A stretch of 38,366 nt of DNA from an uncultured Ruminococcus sp. (GTDB taxonomy: Bacteria > Bacillota > Clostridia > Oscillospirales > Ruminococcaceae). The stretch lies in assembly GCA_900539095.1 (NCBI GenBank), contig UQAR01000015.1, positions 1 through 38,366 of the forward strand, written 5' to 3'. Positions 16,980 through 24,406 of the stretch are shown piece after piece. A model generated the notes under the pieces. That model was not told the origin of the DNA. It worked only from the letters and a program-made list of their open reading frames with translations, and did no database searches. The position numbers and the translations under genes were made by a program. Position 1 is the stretch's first letter; the number at the start of each line of letters is the position of its first letter.

Positions 16980-16990
16980 AGCTTTCTCCT

Positions 16991-17713
16991 TTAAAGAGCC
17001 TCATACTGCTCATCTGTAACAGGTTCGCACCACTCGTTTGACGCACCCTCGGCAGGTATCTCAAGGGCAACGTGCGTGAACCACTCGTCCTTTGTTGCAC
17101 CGTGCCAATGCTTTACCTCCGGGGCAATGTAAACAACATCTCCTGGGTGAAGTTTTTTTGCAGGCTGACCCCATTCCTGATACCAACCCTCGCCGTCTGT
17201 GCAGAGAAGTATCTGTCCGCCCTTGTGGTGGATATGCCAATTATTTCTGCACTTTGGCTCAAATGTAACATTGAAAACGCCTACGCCCTTGACATTCAGC
17301 GGTTTCAGATAGCTGTTTCCGATAAAATATTGAGCAAAGTTCACATTAGGCTCGCCAAGACCGAAAAGTGAATCTGAACAGCTGTCCTTTTCCTCAGCAT
17401 ACGCCTCTCTTACCATTGGGAATATAGCCCATGCGTTAGGCCAGCCAACATAGAATGCGGCGTGAGTGATGATCTCCACCATTTCAGTCTTTGTTACGCC
17501 GTGGTTTTTAGCGTTCTCGATATGATATTTGATAGAATTGTCTGTTATGCCCTTTGCCATAAGAGCCGTTACTGTAACGATACAGCGATCTCTAAGAGAA
17601 AGCTTGTCCTCTCTTGACCACACCTCGCCGAACAGAACGTCATCATTAAGCTCTGCAAACTTTGGTGCAAGGTCGCCAAGACCGTTTCTTCCTGCTGTCT
17701 GTTTTACTGCCAT
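16991..17713 (-). CDS. Carboxymuconolactone decarboxylase-cupin fusion
   Basis: A 240-residue two-domain protein. The N-terminal half (about 1-105) is an AhpD/carboxymuconolactone-decarboxylase-like helical domain, with DRCIVTVTALMAKG and HAAFYVGWPNAWA. It lacks the CxxC of AhpD, so it is not a thiol peroxidase partner of that kind. The C-terminal half (about 125-225) is a cupin with metal-ligand histidines in NNWHIHHKGGQ and later KHWHG. Such fusions are common in gut Clostridia next to a MerR gene and are thought to act in redox or electrophile stress, but the reaction is not established. AGGAGG precedes the ATG. Confidence 0.9.
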   Translation of the reverse strand: MAVKQTAGRNGLGDLAPKFAELNDDVLFGEVWSREDKLSLRDRCIVTVTALMAKGITDNSIKYHIENAKNHGVTKTEMVEIITHAAFYVGWPNAWAIFPMVREAYAEEKDSCSDSLFGLGEPNVNFAQYFIGNSYLKPLNVKGVGVFNVTFEPKCRNNWHIHHKGGQILLCTDGEGWYQEWGQPAKKLHPGDVVYIAPEVKHWHGATKDEWFTHVALEIPAEGASNEWCEPVTDEQYEAL

Positions 17714-17749
17714 GATAAATTACCTCCTAGAGTTTTATTTATTGATTAC

Positions 17750-17780
17750 ATTTTACCACCTGGAGTTAGCTCCAAGTCAA
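17750..17780 (-). promoter_or_regulatory. MerR-type promoter with 19-bp spacer and dyad operator
   Basis: Minus-strand TTGACT (17775-17780), a 19-bp spacer and TAAAAT (17750-17755). The spacer holds the dyad TGGAG-N4-CTCCA at 17761-17774. An overlong spacer with a dyad between the boxes is the hallmark of promoters that MerR proteins activate by DNA distortion. Confidence 0.88.
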
Positions 17781-17960
17781 GACCTTTTCTATAAAATCGT
17801 CGATATGCACAAATCGTCATGCAAAATTTGTTATCACCGACAATGCTTAACGCTAGTCCGACACATTAAGAAAATCTTATGAAACAGTTAAGATAATACT
17901 CGTGCGAAAGCTTCTTTAATATGGTATCATTGATACAGCAAAAGCAAAGGAGCGGTCATT

Positions 17961-18695
17961 ATGACAAATAAAAACAAAAAGCATATCGTAATTGCCACCA
18001 CAATTATTATTTTGTTTGTGGCATTACTTATATACAGATATTACATTCCTGATATGAAACCAAAGAAACAGTTCACACCTGCATCAGTGGAATACACCTA
18101 TGACGACAGCGTGACCTCATCTCAGCTTGCAGAGTATAATGCCCGGCAGGACTGGCAGCTCACATTGGTGAACAATGACACGCCTATATGCGAGAATTGC
18201 TCAGTGATACTCACCGCCCTTGACAATGGTCAGGCAGTGGACTGCCGCATTTACCCACAGCTTCAGAAAATGTTTGATGACGCACGCTCGCAGGGGATAT
18301 ATCCAACTATCACATCATCGTTCCGCACCGCAGAGGATCAGCAGGACATACTTGAGAGCAAATATGAACACTATCAGAAAATAGGCTACAGCGACAAAAA
18401 GGCGAAAGCCTATGCGGAAGAATGGGTGGCGATGCCCGGCACAAGCGAACACGAGCTTGGTCTATGCGTCGATATCGCAAGCGGTGACAGCAGAGTTACA
18501 AATCAGGAAGTATGGGATTGGCTCGCCAAAAACAGCTACAAATACGGCTTTATCCAGCGTTACACCGCCGAAAAGCAAGACATAACAGGCATTATTCCCG
18601 AAGAATGGCATTTTAGATATGTTGGCAAAAAAGCCGCCGAGGAAATGCACGAAAATAATCTTTGCCTTGAAGAATATTTGCAGAAAGCGTCATAA
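17961..18695 (+). CDS. VanY-like D-alanyl-D-alanine carboxypeptidase
   Basis: A membrane-anchored zinc peptidase that trims the terminal D-Ala from peptidoglycan stem peptides. One hydrophobic segment (about 9-26) holds it outside the membrane, and the catalytic domain covers about 95-240. The zinc ligands and catalytic Glu are visible: His164 and Asp171 in SEHELGLCVD, and EWHFRY with Glu215 and His217. SSFRT is the usual substrate-side motif. An AAAGGAG site lies 7-10 bases before the ATG. It stands alone, with no vanR, vanS, vanH or ligase gene nearby, so it is read as a housekeeping cell-wall enzyme and not a resistance determinant. Confidence 0.92.
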   Translation: MTNKNKKHIVIATTIIILFVALLIYRYYIPDMKPKKQFTPASVEYTYDDSVTSSQLAEYNARQDWQLTLVNNDTPICENCSVILTALDNGQAVDCRIYPQLQKMFDDARSQGIYPTITSSFRTAEDQQDILESKYEHYQKIGYSDKKAKAYAEEWVAMPGTSEHELGLCVDIASGDSRVTNQEVWDWLAKNSYKYGFIQRYTAEKQDITGIIPEEWHFRYVGKKAAEEMHENNLCLEEYLQKAS

Positions 18696-18770
18696 AAATG
18701 AAATTATGTACCCATTGTTTGATATGTAATACTGAGGTCGCCCACTAATTATTTTCTTTGCAACACTCAC

Positions 18771-18804
18771 AGCACTGTATCTCCACGATGCAGTGCTTTT
18801 ATTT
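18771..18804 (+). terminator. Terminator after the VanY-like gene
   Basis: A 10-bp stem with one G-T pair (arms 18771-18780 and 18788-18797), 7-nt loop, then TTTATTTT. The T-run overlaps the stop codon of the converging LysR gene. Confidence 0.8.
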
Positions 18805-19671
18805 TGCATATATTTTCTTCAATATCCTTATCATATCCTTTGCCTGCTTTTCCAGTTGCGACTTGAGATAATACACCCCGAAGGACACTTCCCTCACGCC
18901 ATTTATAGGGATACATTTAAGCGGACCTCTGTAGGTTTCCCCTATCATAGGGTAGACAAAAAAGCCTATCCCTGCCTCCGCCATTGTGATCGCACTTTCG
19001 TAATCTCCGCAGAATGTTATCTTTTCCACCTTTCCCTGTGCAAGGAGTTTGTGCTGAAATGAGAAAACCTCTTCAGGACAGGTGTGCCGCTCTATGAAAA
19101 GCGGTCTGCCTGAAAAGTCCTCTATGTCAAGGCTTTCAGCCGCCGCAAGTGGGTGATCCTTTGTGCAAAAGCACATGAACGGACAGCGGCAAAGCTCAGT
19201 GTAATCAAAAGGCTGTTTCTGCGTGCTTTTAAAAGACAGCAAAAGCTGTATTTTCTGATCTTTAAGCTGATTGTCTATAGACTTGAAAGGCAGAATATGT
19301 ATTGACGGCAAAAGATCCTCATAAAGCCTTGACAGTTCCCCCAAGGCAGGGGGCAGGACGTTCAGTTCCGCCTGATTGTGACAGCCTATATCCAGCCTCA
19401 CAGGCTCGTCCTCAGGCTTTTCAGACAGTCTGAATTTCGCTGAGCCTGCTATTTTCAGTATCTGCTCTGCGTCAGAAATGAACATTACGCCCTCTCTTGT
19501 AAGTGAAACGCTCTTGCTCGTTCTCACAAAAAGCTTTACCCCAAGCTCGTCCTCCAAGGAACTTATCTGGTGGCTAACCGCAGGCTGAGTGATGCTCACA
19601 GATTCTGCCGCTTTTGAAAAGTTAAGATACTGTGCCACAGCCAAAAAGCACTCCAGTTGTACAGTATTCAC
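18799..19671 (-). CDS. LysR-family transcriptional regulator
   Basis: A 290-residue regulator. The N-terminal helix-turn-helix (LECFLAVAQYLNFSKAAES, ITQPAVSHQISSLEDELG) is canonical, followed by the linker helix and a two-lobed effector-binding domain from about residue 90 (VRLDIGC to the end). Start is GTG with GGGAG about nine bases upstream. It is divergent from the MarR gene, and their promoters overlap. The ligand and targets are unknown; LysR proteins often control the divergent neighbour, which here would be the exporter operon. Confidence 0.93.
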   Translation of the reverse strand: MNTVQLECFLAVAQYLNFSKAAESVSITQPAVSHQISSLEDELGVKLFVRTSKSVSLTREGVMFISDAEQILKIAGSAKFRLSEKPEDEPVRLDIGCHNQAELNVLPPALGELSRLYEDLLPSIHILPFKSIDNQLKDQKIQLLLSFKSTQKQPFDYTELCRCPFMCFCTKDHPLAAAESLDIEDFSGRPLFIERHTCPEEVFSFQHKLLAQGKVEKITFCGDYESAITMAEAGIGFFVYPMIGETYRGPLKCIPINGVREVSFGVYYLKSQLEKQAKDMIRILKKIYAK

Positions 19672-19690
19672 AAAAATCGCTCCCTTATGT

Positions 19691-19727
19691 TTGTTTATTT
19701 CCGCAAATTGTTTCTTTCGGTAAACAA
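19691..19727 (-). promoter_or_regulatory. Inverted repeat in the lysR leader
   Basis: Perfect 7-bp arms TTGTTTA/TAAACAA, with CCG/CGG pairing inside, lie in the lysR 5' leader just upstream of its ribosome site. It could be an RNA hairpin or an operator for autoregulation. Confidence 0.35.
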
Positions 19728-19776
19728 TTCTTAATAAAAATTAAATTTGATAGTAATCTATAAAATTCTTTTATTC

Positions 19777-19805
19777 ATTATAACATATTTGTATTTCACT
19801 TTCAA
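19777..19805 (-). promoter_or_regulatory. Sigma-A promoter for lysR
   Basis: Minus-strand TTGAAA (19800-19805), 17-bp spacer with TG one base before the -10 box, TATAAT (19777-19782). The leader to the GTG start is about 100 nt. Its -35 box overlaps that of the marR promoter. Confidence 0.85.
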
Positions 19806-19811
19806 GTAAAA
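19794..19811. promoter_or_regulatory. Palindrome across both divergent -35 boxes, candidate MarR operator
   Basis: TTTcACTT-TC-AAGTaAAA: 7 of 8 positions pair. It covers the -35 boxes of both the lysR and marR promoters, where a bound repressor would block both. Confidence 0.5.
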
Positions 19812-19823
19812 ATGTGATATTAT
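19795..19823 (+). promoter_or_regulatory. Sigma-A promoter for marR and the ABC exporter
   Basis: TTCACT (19795-19800), 17-bp spacer, TATTAT (19818-19823) with an extended TG at 19814-19815 or 19816. About 48 bases before the TTG start of marR. Confidence 0.6.
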
Positions 19824-19870
19824 TAGTTAAAGCAAAATGTTAGGTGCAAAAATGTAAGGAGGCGAACAAT

Positions 19871-20302
19871 TTGGCGGATAACAGAAAAAAGAACATTCTG
19901 CGGTATTCCAAGCATATACATCTTAAAATAGAATGTGAGATAAACACAATGCTTGCAGGCAAGGGCATAACCGCCGCTCAGAGCCATGTACTCATGTACA
20001 TAATGGAGCATAACTGCGAGCCTGTTTTTTCCACGGCGATACATCATGACCTTAACATCTCCCGTGCAACAGTTTCGGGACTGATAAAGAAACTCCGTGC
20101 AGGCGGATATCTTACCTATGAGGGCAGTGACGAGGACGAACGTCACAAAAAGATAGTCGCAACGGAAAAGGCATATGCCTTGCAGCATGACATCTGCGAC
20201 TGCCTCAACAAAATAGAGGCAACGGCTTTCAGAAATTTCACAAACGAGGAGCTTGACGAAATGGAAAGGCTCCAGAAAAAAATGATAGACAATACATTAT
20301 AA
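19871..20302 (+). CDS. MarR-family transcriptional regulator
   Basis: A 143-residue winged-helix repressor. The helix-turn-helix core is FSTAIHHDLNISRATVSGLI with the wing YEGSDEDERHKKIVATEKA, both typical of MarR. I place the start at TTG 19871 because AAGGAGG lies eight bases upstream; a GTG reading from 19844 would run through that ribosome site. It heads the operon of the two ABC exporter genes, 30 bases before the first, and most likely represses it in answer to the transported compound or a related inducer. Confidence 0.92.
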   Translation: MADNRKKNILRYSKHIHLKIECEINTMLAGKGITAAQSHVLMYIMEHNCEPVFSTAIHHDLNISRATVSGLIKKLRAGGYLTYEGSDEDERHKKIVATEKAYALQHDICDCLNKIEATAFRNFTNEELDEMERLQKKMIDNTL

Positions 20303-20332
20303 AAAATAAGATCGTGAGAGGAGGGATCTGGC

Positions 20333-22090
20333 TTGAAAGAAATACTAGCACAGATCAAACAGTACAAAAAGGACTCCATTCTGACCCCTATTTTCACAGC
20401 ACTTGAGGTCTTTATGGAAATGCTGCTGCCTTTTATAATGGCGAAGATCATTGATGACGGCATTGAAAAGGGCAACATGACAAACGTCTATATTTTCGGC
20501 GGCGTAATGATAGCGGCGGCAATGGTCAGCCTGCTTTCGGGCTTTCTCGCAGGAAAGTATGCAGCCTCGGCGTCATCAGGTTTTGCCTGCAATCTCCGTG
20601 AGGCTATCTACCGCAAGGTGCAGACATATTCATTCTCAAATATCGACAAGTTCAGCACAGCAGGTCTTGTAACAAGAATGACCACAGACGTTACAAATGT
20701 TCAGAACGCATATCAAATGATAATCCGTATCGCAGTAAGAGCACCGCTCATGCTCATATGTTCAATGGCAATGTGCTTTGCGGTCAGCGGTTCAATGAGC
20801 CTTATTTTCCTTATCGCTATCGTTCTCCTTGGCGTAGTTCTTGGTATCATCGTAAAAAAGACTATGAAAGTTTTCACAGAGGCTTTCAAAAAGTATGATG
20901 ACCTGAACGCAAGTATTCAGGAAAACGTATCAGCTATCAGAGTTGTAAAGGCTTATGTAAGAGAAGATTTCGAGCAGAAGAAGTTCACAAAAGCCTCCGG
21001 CAACCTTTACAAGATGTTCGTAAAGGCTGAGAGCCTTATCGCACTTAACAACCCTGTTATGATGTTAGTTATCTACAGCTGCATAATGCTCATAAGCTGG
21101 CTGGGTGCAAAGAACGTTGTAAACGGCGTTATGACAACAGGTGAGCTTTCATCAGTTTTCACATATGTTATTTCCGCAATGATGTCACTTATGATGCTCT
21201 CAATGATATTCGTTATGATATCAATGAGTACAGCAAGCATAAGACGTATTTCTGAGATACTCAGAGAAACACCTGACCTTCACAACGGCGATGACCCTTC
21301 AAAAGATATGAAGGACGGCTCTGTTGATTTCAACAACGTAAGCTTTTCATACAAGCACGGCAGCGGCAAAATGGTGCTCAACAATATCGACCTGCACATA
21401 AAATCAGGCGAAACAATCGGCATCATAGGTTCGACAGGCTGCGGAAAAACGAGTCTTGTAAATCTTATCAGCCGTCTTTATGACGTTGACGACGGTTCTG
21501 TGTGCGTTGGCGGCAAAGACGTAAGAGATTACGATATGGAATATCTGAGAGATCAGGTATCTGTAGTTTTGCAGAAAAACGTGCTTTTCTCAGGCACTAT
21601 CCTTGACAACCTCCGCTGGGGCAATGAAAATGCAACAGACGCCGAATGTATCGAGGCGTGCCAGGCTGCCTGTGCAGACGAGTTCATAGAACGTTTCCCT
21701 GACAAGTATGAAACATACATCGAACAGGGCGGTACGAACGTATCAGGCGGACAGAAACAAAGGCTTTGTATCGCAAGAGCACTGCTCAAAAAGCCTAAGG
21801 TGCTCATACTTGACGACTCCACAAGTGCCGTGGACACTGCAACAGACGCAAAGATAAGAGCAGCGTTCGCAAAGACCATACCGGGCACAACAAAATTCAT
21901 TATCGCACAGAGAATATCCAGCGTTCAGGACGCCGACAGGATAATCGTTCTTGACGGCGGCAGAGTAAACGGCTTTGACACACACGAAAAGCTTGTTGAA
22001 AACAACGAGATATACCGTGAGATATACGAGTCACAGATAAAGGGCGGCGGAGATTTCGACGTCCAGTCAGCAGGAAAGGAGGAATCTTAA
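20333..22090 (+). CDS. Heterodimeric ABC exporter, subunit with degenerate ATPase site
   Basis: A 585-residue half-transporter with six membrane segments (about 1-310) and a C-terminal ATPase. Walker A is GSTGCGKTS and the signature is canonical, VSGGQ at 470-474. However, the catalytic Glu after Walker B is Asp495 (LDDSTSAVD), and the switch His is Gln526 (IIAQRIS). These are the substitutions of the non-catalytic site in TM287/288, LmrCD and BmrCD exporters, so it should pair with the next gene product. Start is TTG with GGAGGG nine bases upstream. The stop codon touches the next ATG with no gap. Probably a multidrug or peptide exporter; the substrate is not known. Confidence 0.93.
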   Translation: MKEILAQIKQYKKDSILTPIFTALEVFMEMLLPFIMAKIIDDGIEKGNMTNVYIFGGVMIAAAMVSLLSGFLAGKYAASASSGFACNLREAIYRKVQTYSFSNIDKFSTAGLVTRMTTDVTNVQNAYQMIIRIAVRAPLMLICSMAMCFAVSGSMSLIFLIAIVLLGVVLGIIVKKTMKVFTEAFKKYDDLNASIQENVSAIRVVKAYVREDFEQKKFTKASGNLYKMFVKAESLIALNNPVMMLVIYSCIMLISWLGAKNVVNGVMTTGELSSVFTYVISAMMSLMMLSMIFVMISMSTASIRRISEILRETPDLHNGDDPSKDMKDGSVDFNNVSFSYKHGSGKMVLNNIDLHIKSGETIGIIGSTGCGKTSLVNLISRLYDVDDGSVCVGGKDVRDYDMEYLRDQVSVVLQKNVLFSGTILDNLRWGNENATDAECIEACQAACADEFIERFPDKYETYIEQGGTNVSGGQKQRLCIARALLKKPKVLILDDSTSAVDTATDAKIRAAFAKTIPGTTKFIIAQRISSVQDADRIIVLDGGRVNGFDTHEKLVENNEIYREIYESQIKGGGDFDVQSAGKEES

Positions 22091-24004
22091 ATGCCTGAAG
22101 AAATGAAAAAAGAAATGGGCGGCAAGCCTAAAATGTCAGGCGACCAGATGAAGGTCCTTGGCAGAGTTATAAAATATATGCTCAAAAACTATAAGTTCTC
22201 ATTTATAATAGTTGTGGCGTGCATACTCATACAGGCTGTCACCACCCTTGTGGGAATGATGTTCATGCAGTCGCTCGTTGATGATTACATCACTCCTCTG
22301 CTCAAAACGTCCAGCCATGATTTCTCGCCTCTTGCAAAAGCCCTTGGAGGACTTGCAGTCATATACGTTGTGGGCATCGCTGCCTCATACGCTTATAACA
22401 GGATAATGGTAAACATCGGTCAGGGTACCCTGAGAAACATAAGAGATGACCTGTTTCTCAACATGGAAACTCTTCCAATCAAATACTTTGACACACACCC
22501 GCACGGCGACATAATGTCAGTATACACAAACGACGTTGATACTCTCAGACAGTTTATCAGCCAGAGCATACCTCAGCTCATAAACTCTCTTGCAACACTT
22601 ATATCGACACTCGTTTCCATGATAGTCCTCAACATTCCGCTTACCATACTTTCTATCGCAATGGCGTTCATAATGGTAAAGGTCACAAACTCACTGGCGT
22701 CAAAATCAGGAATGCATTTTGCAGCACAGCAGCATGACCTTGGTGCAGTTGACGGCTTTATCGAGGAAATGCTTGACGGACAGAAGGTAGTAAAGGTTTT
22801 CTGTCATGAGGACAAGGCAATAGAGGATTTCGTAAAGATAAATGACAAGCTTAGAGTAAGTGCCAACGAGGCTAACAAATATGCAAACATCATGATGCCG
22901 ATAAACGCAAACATTGGAAACCTCAGCTATGTGCTTTGTGCCATTGTGGGAGCAGTTCTTGCAATAAACGGCTATGCCGGTCTTACCCTTGGAACTATCG
23001 TAACATTCGTATCCCTCAACAAGAACTTCACACAGCCTATCACACAGATAAGCCAGCAAATGACATTCGTTGTTCAGGCGACAGCAGGTGCAGGCAGAGT
23101 GTTTGACCTTCTTGACCAGAAACCTGAAACAGACGAGGGCTATGTTGAGTTCGTGAACGCAAAATACAACCTGAACGGCGAGCTTGAAGAATGTAAAGAA
23201 CGCACAGGCATATGGGCATGGAAACACCGTCATCAGGCTGACGGCACTGTAGACTACAAGAAAATGGAGGGCGAGGTCGTTTTTGACGGCGTTGACTTCG
23301 GATATGATGACAGCAAGATAGTTCTTCATGACGTTAAGCTTTTTGCAAAGCCTGGTCAGAAGATAGCTTTTGTAGGCTCAACAGGTGCAGGAAAGACAAC
23401 TATCACAAACCTTATCAACCGTTTCTATGATATTCAGGACGGAAAGATACGCTATGACGGAATAAATATCACAAAGATAAAAAAGCCTGCTTTGAGAAAA
23501 ACTCTCGGCATAGTTTTGCAGGATACACACCTTTTTACAGGCACTGTAATGGAAAATATCCGCTACGGCAACCTTGACGCCACCGACGAGGAATGTATCG
23601 CAGCCGCAAGACTTGCAAATGCAAACGGCTTTATCGAAAGACTTCCTGACGGCTATAACACTGTTCTCACAGGCGATGGCTCAAACCTTTCACAGGGTCA
23701 GCGTCAGCTTATCGCCATTGCAAGAGCGGCAGTCGGCGACCCTCCTGTTCTTATCCTTGACGAGGCTACTTCCTCTATCGACACAAGAACAGAGAGCCTT
23801 GTACAGGCAGGCATGGACGCTCTCATGCAGGGCAGAACGACATTCGTTATCGCCCACAGACTTTCCACAGTCAGAAACTCAGACTGCATAATGGTCCTTG
23901 AGCAGGGCAGGATAATCGAGCGTGGAACTCATGACGAGCTTATCGCAAAGAAGGGCAAATATTATCAGCTCTACACAGGAAACTTCGCAGAAGAAACAGC
24001 ATAA
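22091..24004 (+). CDS. Heterodimeric ABC exporter, catalytic subunit
   Basis: A 637-residue half-transporter with six membrane segments and a C-terminal ATPase. It keeps the catalytic residues missing in its partner: Walker A GSTGAGKTT, Walker B with Glu558 (LDEATSSID) and switch His589 (IAHRLS). Its signature is instead changed to LSQGQ at 533-537. The competent ATP site thus combines this Walker A/B with the partner's VSGGQ, and the degenerate site combines the partner's Asp with this LSQGQ, the standard split of asymmetric exporters. An insert of about 40 residues between membrane and ATPase parts (around KYNLNGELEECKERTGIWAW) is usual in Firmicutes members. AAAGGAGG lies in the end of the preceding gene. 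Confidence 0.94.
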   Translation: MPEEMKKEMGGKPKMSGDQMKVLGRVIKYMLKNYKFSFIIVVACILIQAVTTLVGMMFMQSLVDDYITPLLKTSSHDFSPLAKALGGLAVIYVVGIAASYAYNRIMVNIGQGTLRNIRDDLFLNMETLPIKYFDTHPHGDIMSVYTNDVDTLRQFISQSIPQLINSLATLISTLVSMIVLNIPLTILSIAMAFIMVKVTNSLASKSGMHFAAQQHDLGAVDGFIEEMLDGQKVVKVFCHEDKAIEDFVKINDKLRVSANEANKYANIMMPINANIGNLSYVLCAIVGAVLAINGYAGLTLGTIVTFVSLNKNFTQPITQISQQMTFVVQATAGAGRVFDLLDQKPETDEGYVEFVNAKYNLNGELEECKERTGIWAWKHRHQADGTVDYKKMEGEVVFDGVDFGYDDSKIVLHDVKLFAKPGQKIAFVGSTGAGKTTITNLINRFYDIQDGKIRYDGINITKIKKPALRKTLGIVLQDTHLFTGTVMENIRYGNLDATDEECIAAARLANANGFIERLPDGYNTVLTGDGSNLSQGQRQLIAIARAAVGDPPVLILDEATSSIDTRTESLVQAGMDALMQGRTTFVIAHRLSTVRNSDCIMVLEQGRIIERGTHDELIAKKGKYYQLYTGNFAEETA

Positions 24005-24009
24005 ATACA

Positions 24010-24043
24010 AAAACCACGGAGAGCTTTTCTCCGTGGTTTTTTT
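24010..24043 (+). terminator. Strong terminator of the exporter operon
   Basis: A 13-bp perfect stem (arms 24010-24022 and 24028-24040), 5-nt loop and seven T residues. Confidence 0.93.
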
Positions 24044-24048
24044 CATAA

Positions 24049-24082
24049 ATAAAAATGCGGCTGGCTCAAAAAGTCAACCGCA
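24049..24082 (-). terminator. Terminator of the small acidic protein gene
   Basis: An 8-bp stem with one weak pair (arms 24056-24063 and 24075-24082), followed on the minus strand by TTTTTATTT. Confidence 0.75.
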
Positions 24083-24090
24083 ATAATTTT

Positions 24091-24330
24091 TTATTCTTCT
24101 TCCTCGTCGTAGTCATCATCAGCGTCCATTGGACGAGACATATCGTCAGTCAAAGGCTCATCTGCTCTTCTGAAATATGAGTCGAAATCAAAACGTCCCA
24201 TGCAGATACGCTCCCAGTACGGCTTGCCCGGCTCAAGCACCATAACATTGTGCTCATGAACTTCGATAACATCGTATATCTTGCCGTATGAATCCTTTAC
24301 CTGATCGCCCTTTACAACATTGGTCATCAT
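24091..24330 (-). CDS. Small protein with acidic tail, function unknown
   Basis: A soluble protein of about 79 residues that I do not recognise. The first 50 residues look like a small beta-barrel (VVKGDQVKDSYGKIYDVIEV, then HNVMVLEPGKPYWERICMG), reminiscent of KOW or similar nucleic-acid-binding barrels, though no signature confirms this. The end is highly acidic (DADDDYDEEEE). The start is one of two adjacent ATGs (24330 or 24327) preceded by AGGAAGG; a reading from 24348 would translate that ribosome site. It has its own perfect sigma-A promoter and a terminator, so it is real and probably well expressed. Confidence 0.7.
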   Translation of the reverse strand: MMTNVVKGDQVKDSYGKIYDVIEVHEHNVMVLEPGKPYWERICMGRFDFDSYFRRADEPLTDDMSRPMDADDDYDEEEE

Positions 24331-24355
24331 TTTCACCTTCCTTGTCATATCTTGA

Positions 24356-24384
24356 ATTATACCACATTATATGTGCCTTGTCAA
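24356..24384 (-). promoter_or_regulatory. Consensus sigma-A promoter with palindrome in the spacer
   Basis: Minus-strand TTGACA (24379-24384), 17-bp spacer, TATAAT (24356-24361). The spacer contains the palindrome CACAT-TAT-ATGTG at 24363-24375, a candidate operator. Confidence 0.9.
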
Positions 24385-24406
24385 TCGGCTTGCAAAATTT
24401 TTTGCC

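Noticed and set aside
17961..18695. VanY gene as part of a vancomycin resistance cluster
   Set aside because: No vanR, vanS, vanH, ligase or vanX gene is near; such carboxypeptidases are common in Clostridia.
22706..23329. 207-codon open frame on the minus strand
   Set aside because: Shadow of the catalytic ABC exporter subunit; composition is Cys, Tyr and His rich without a family pattern.
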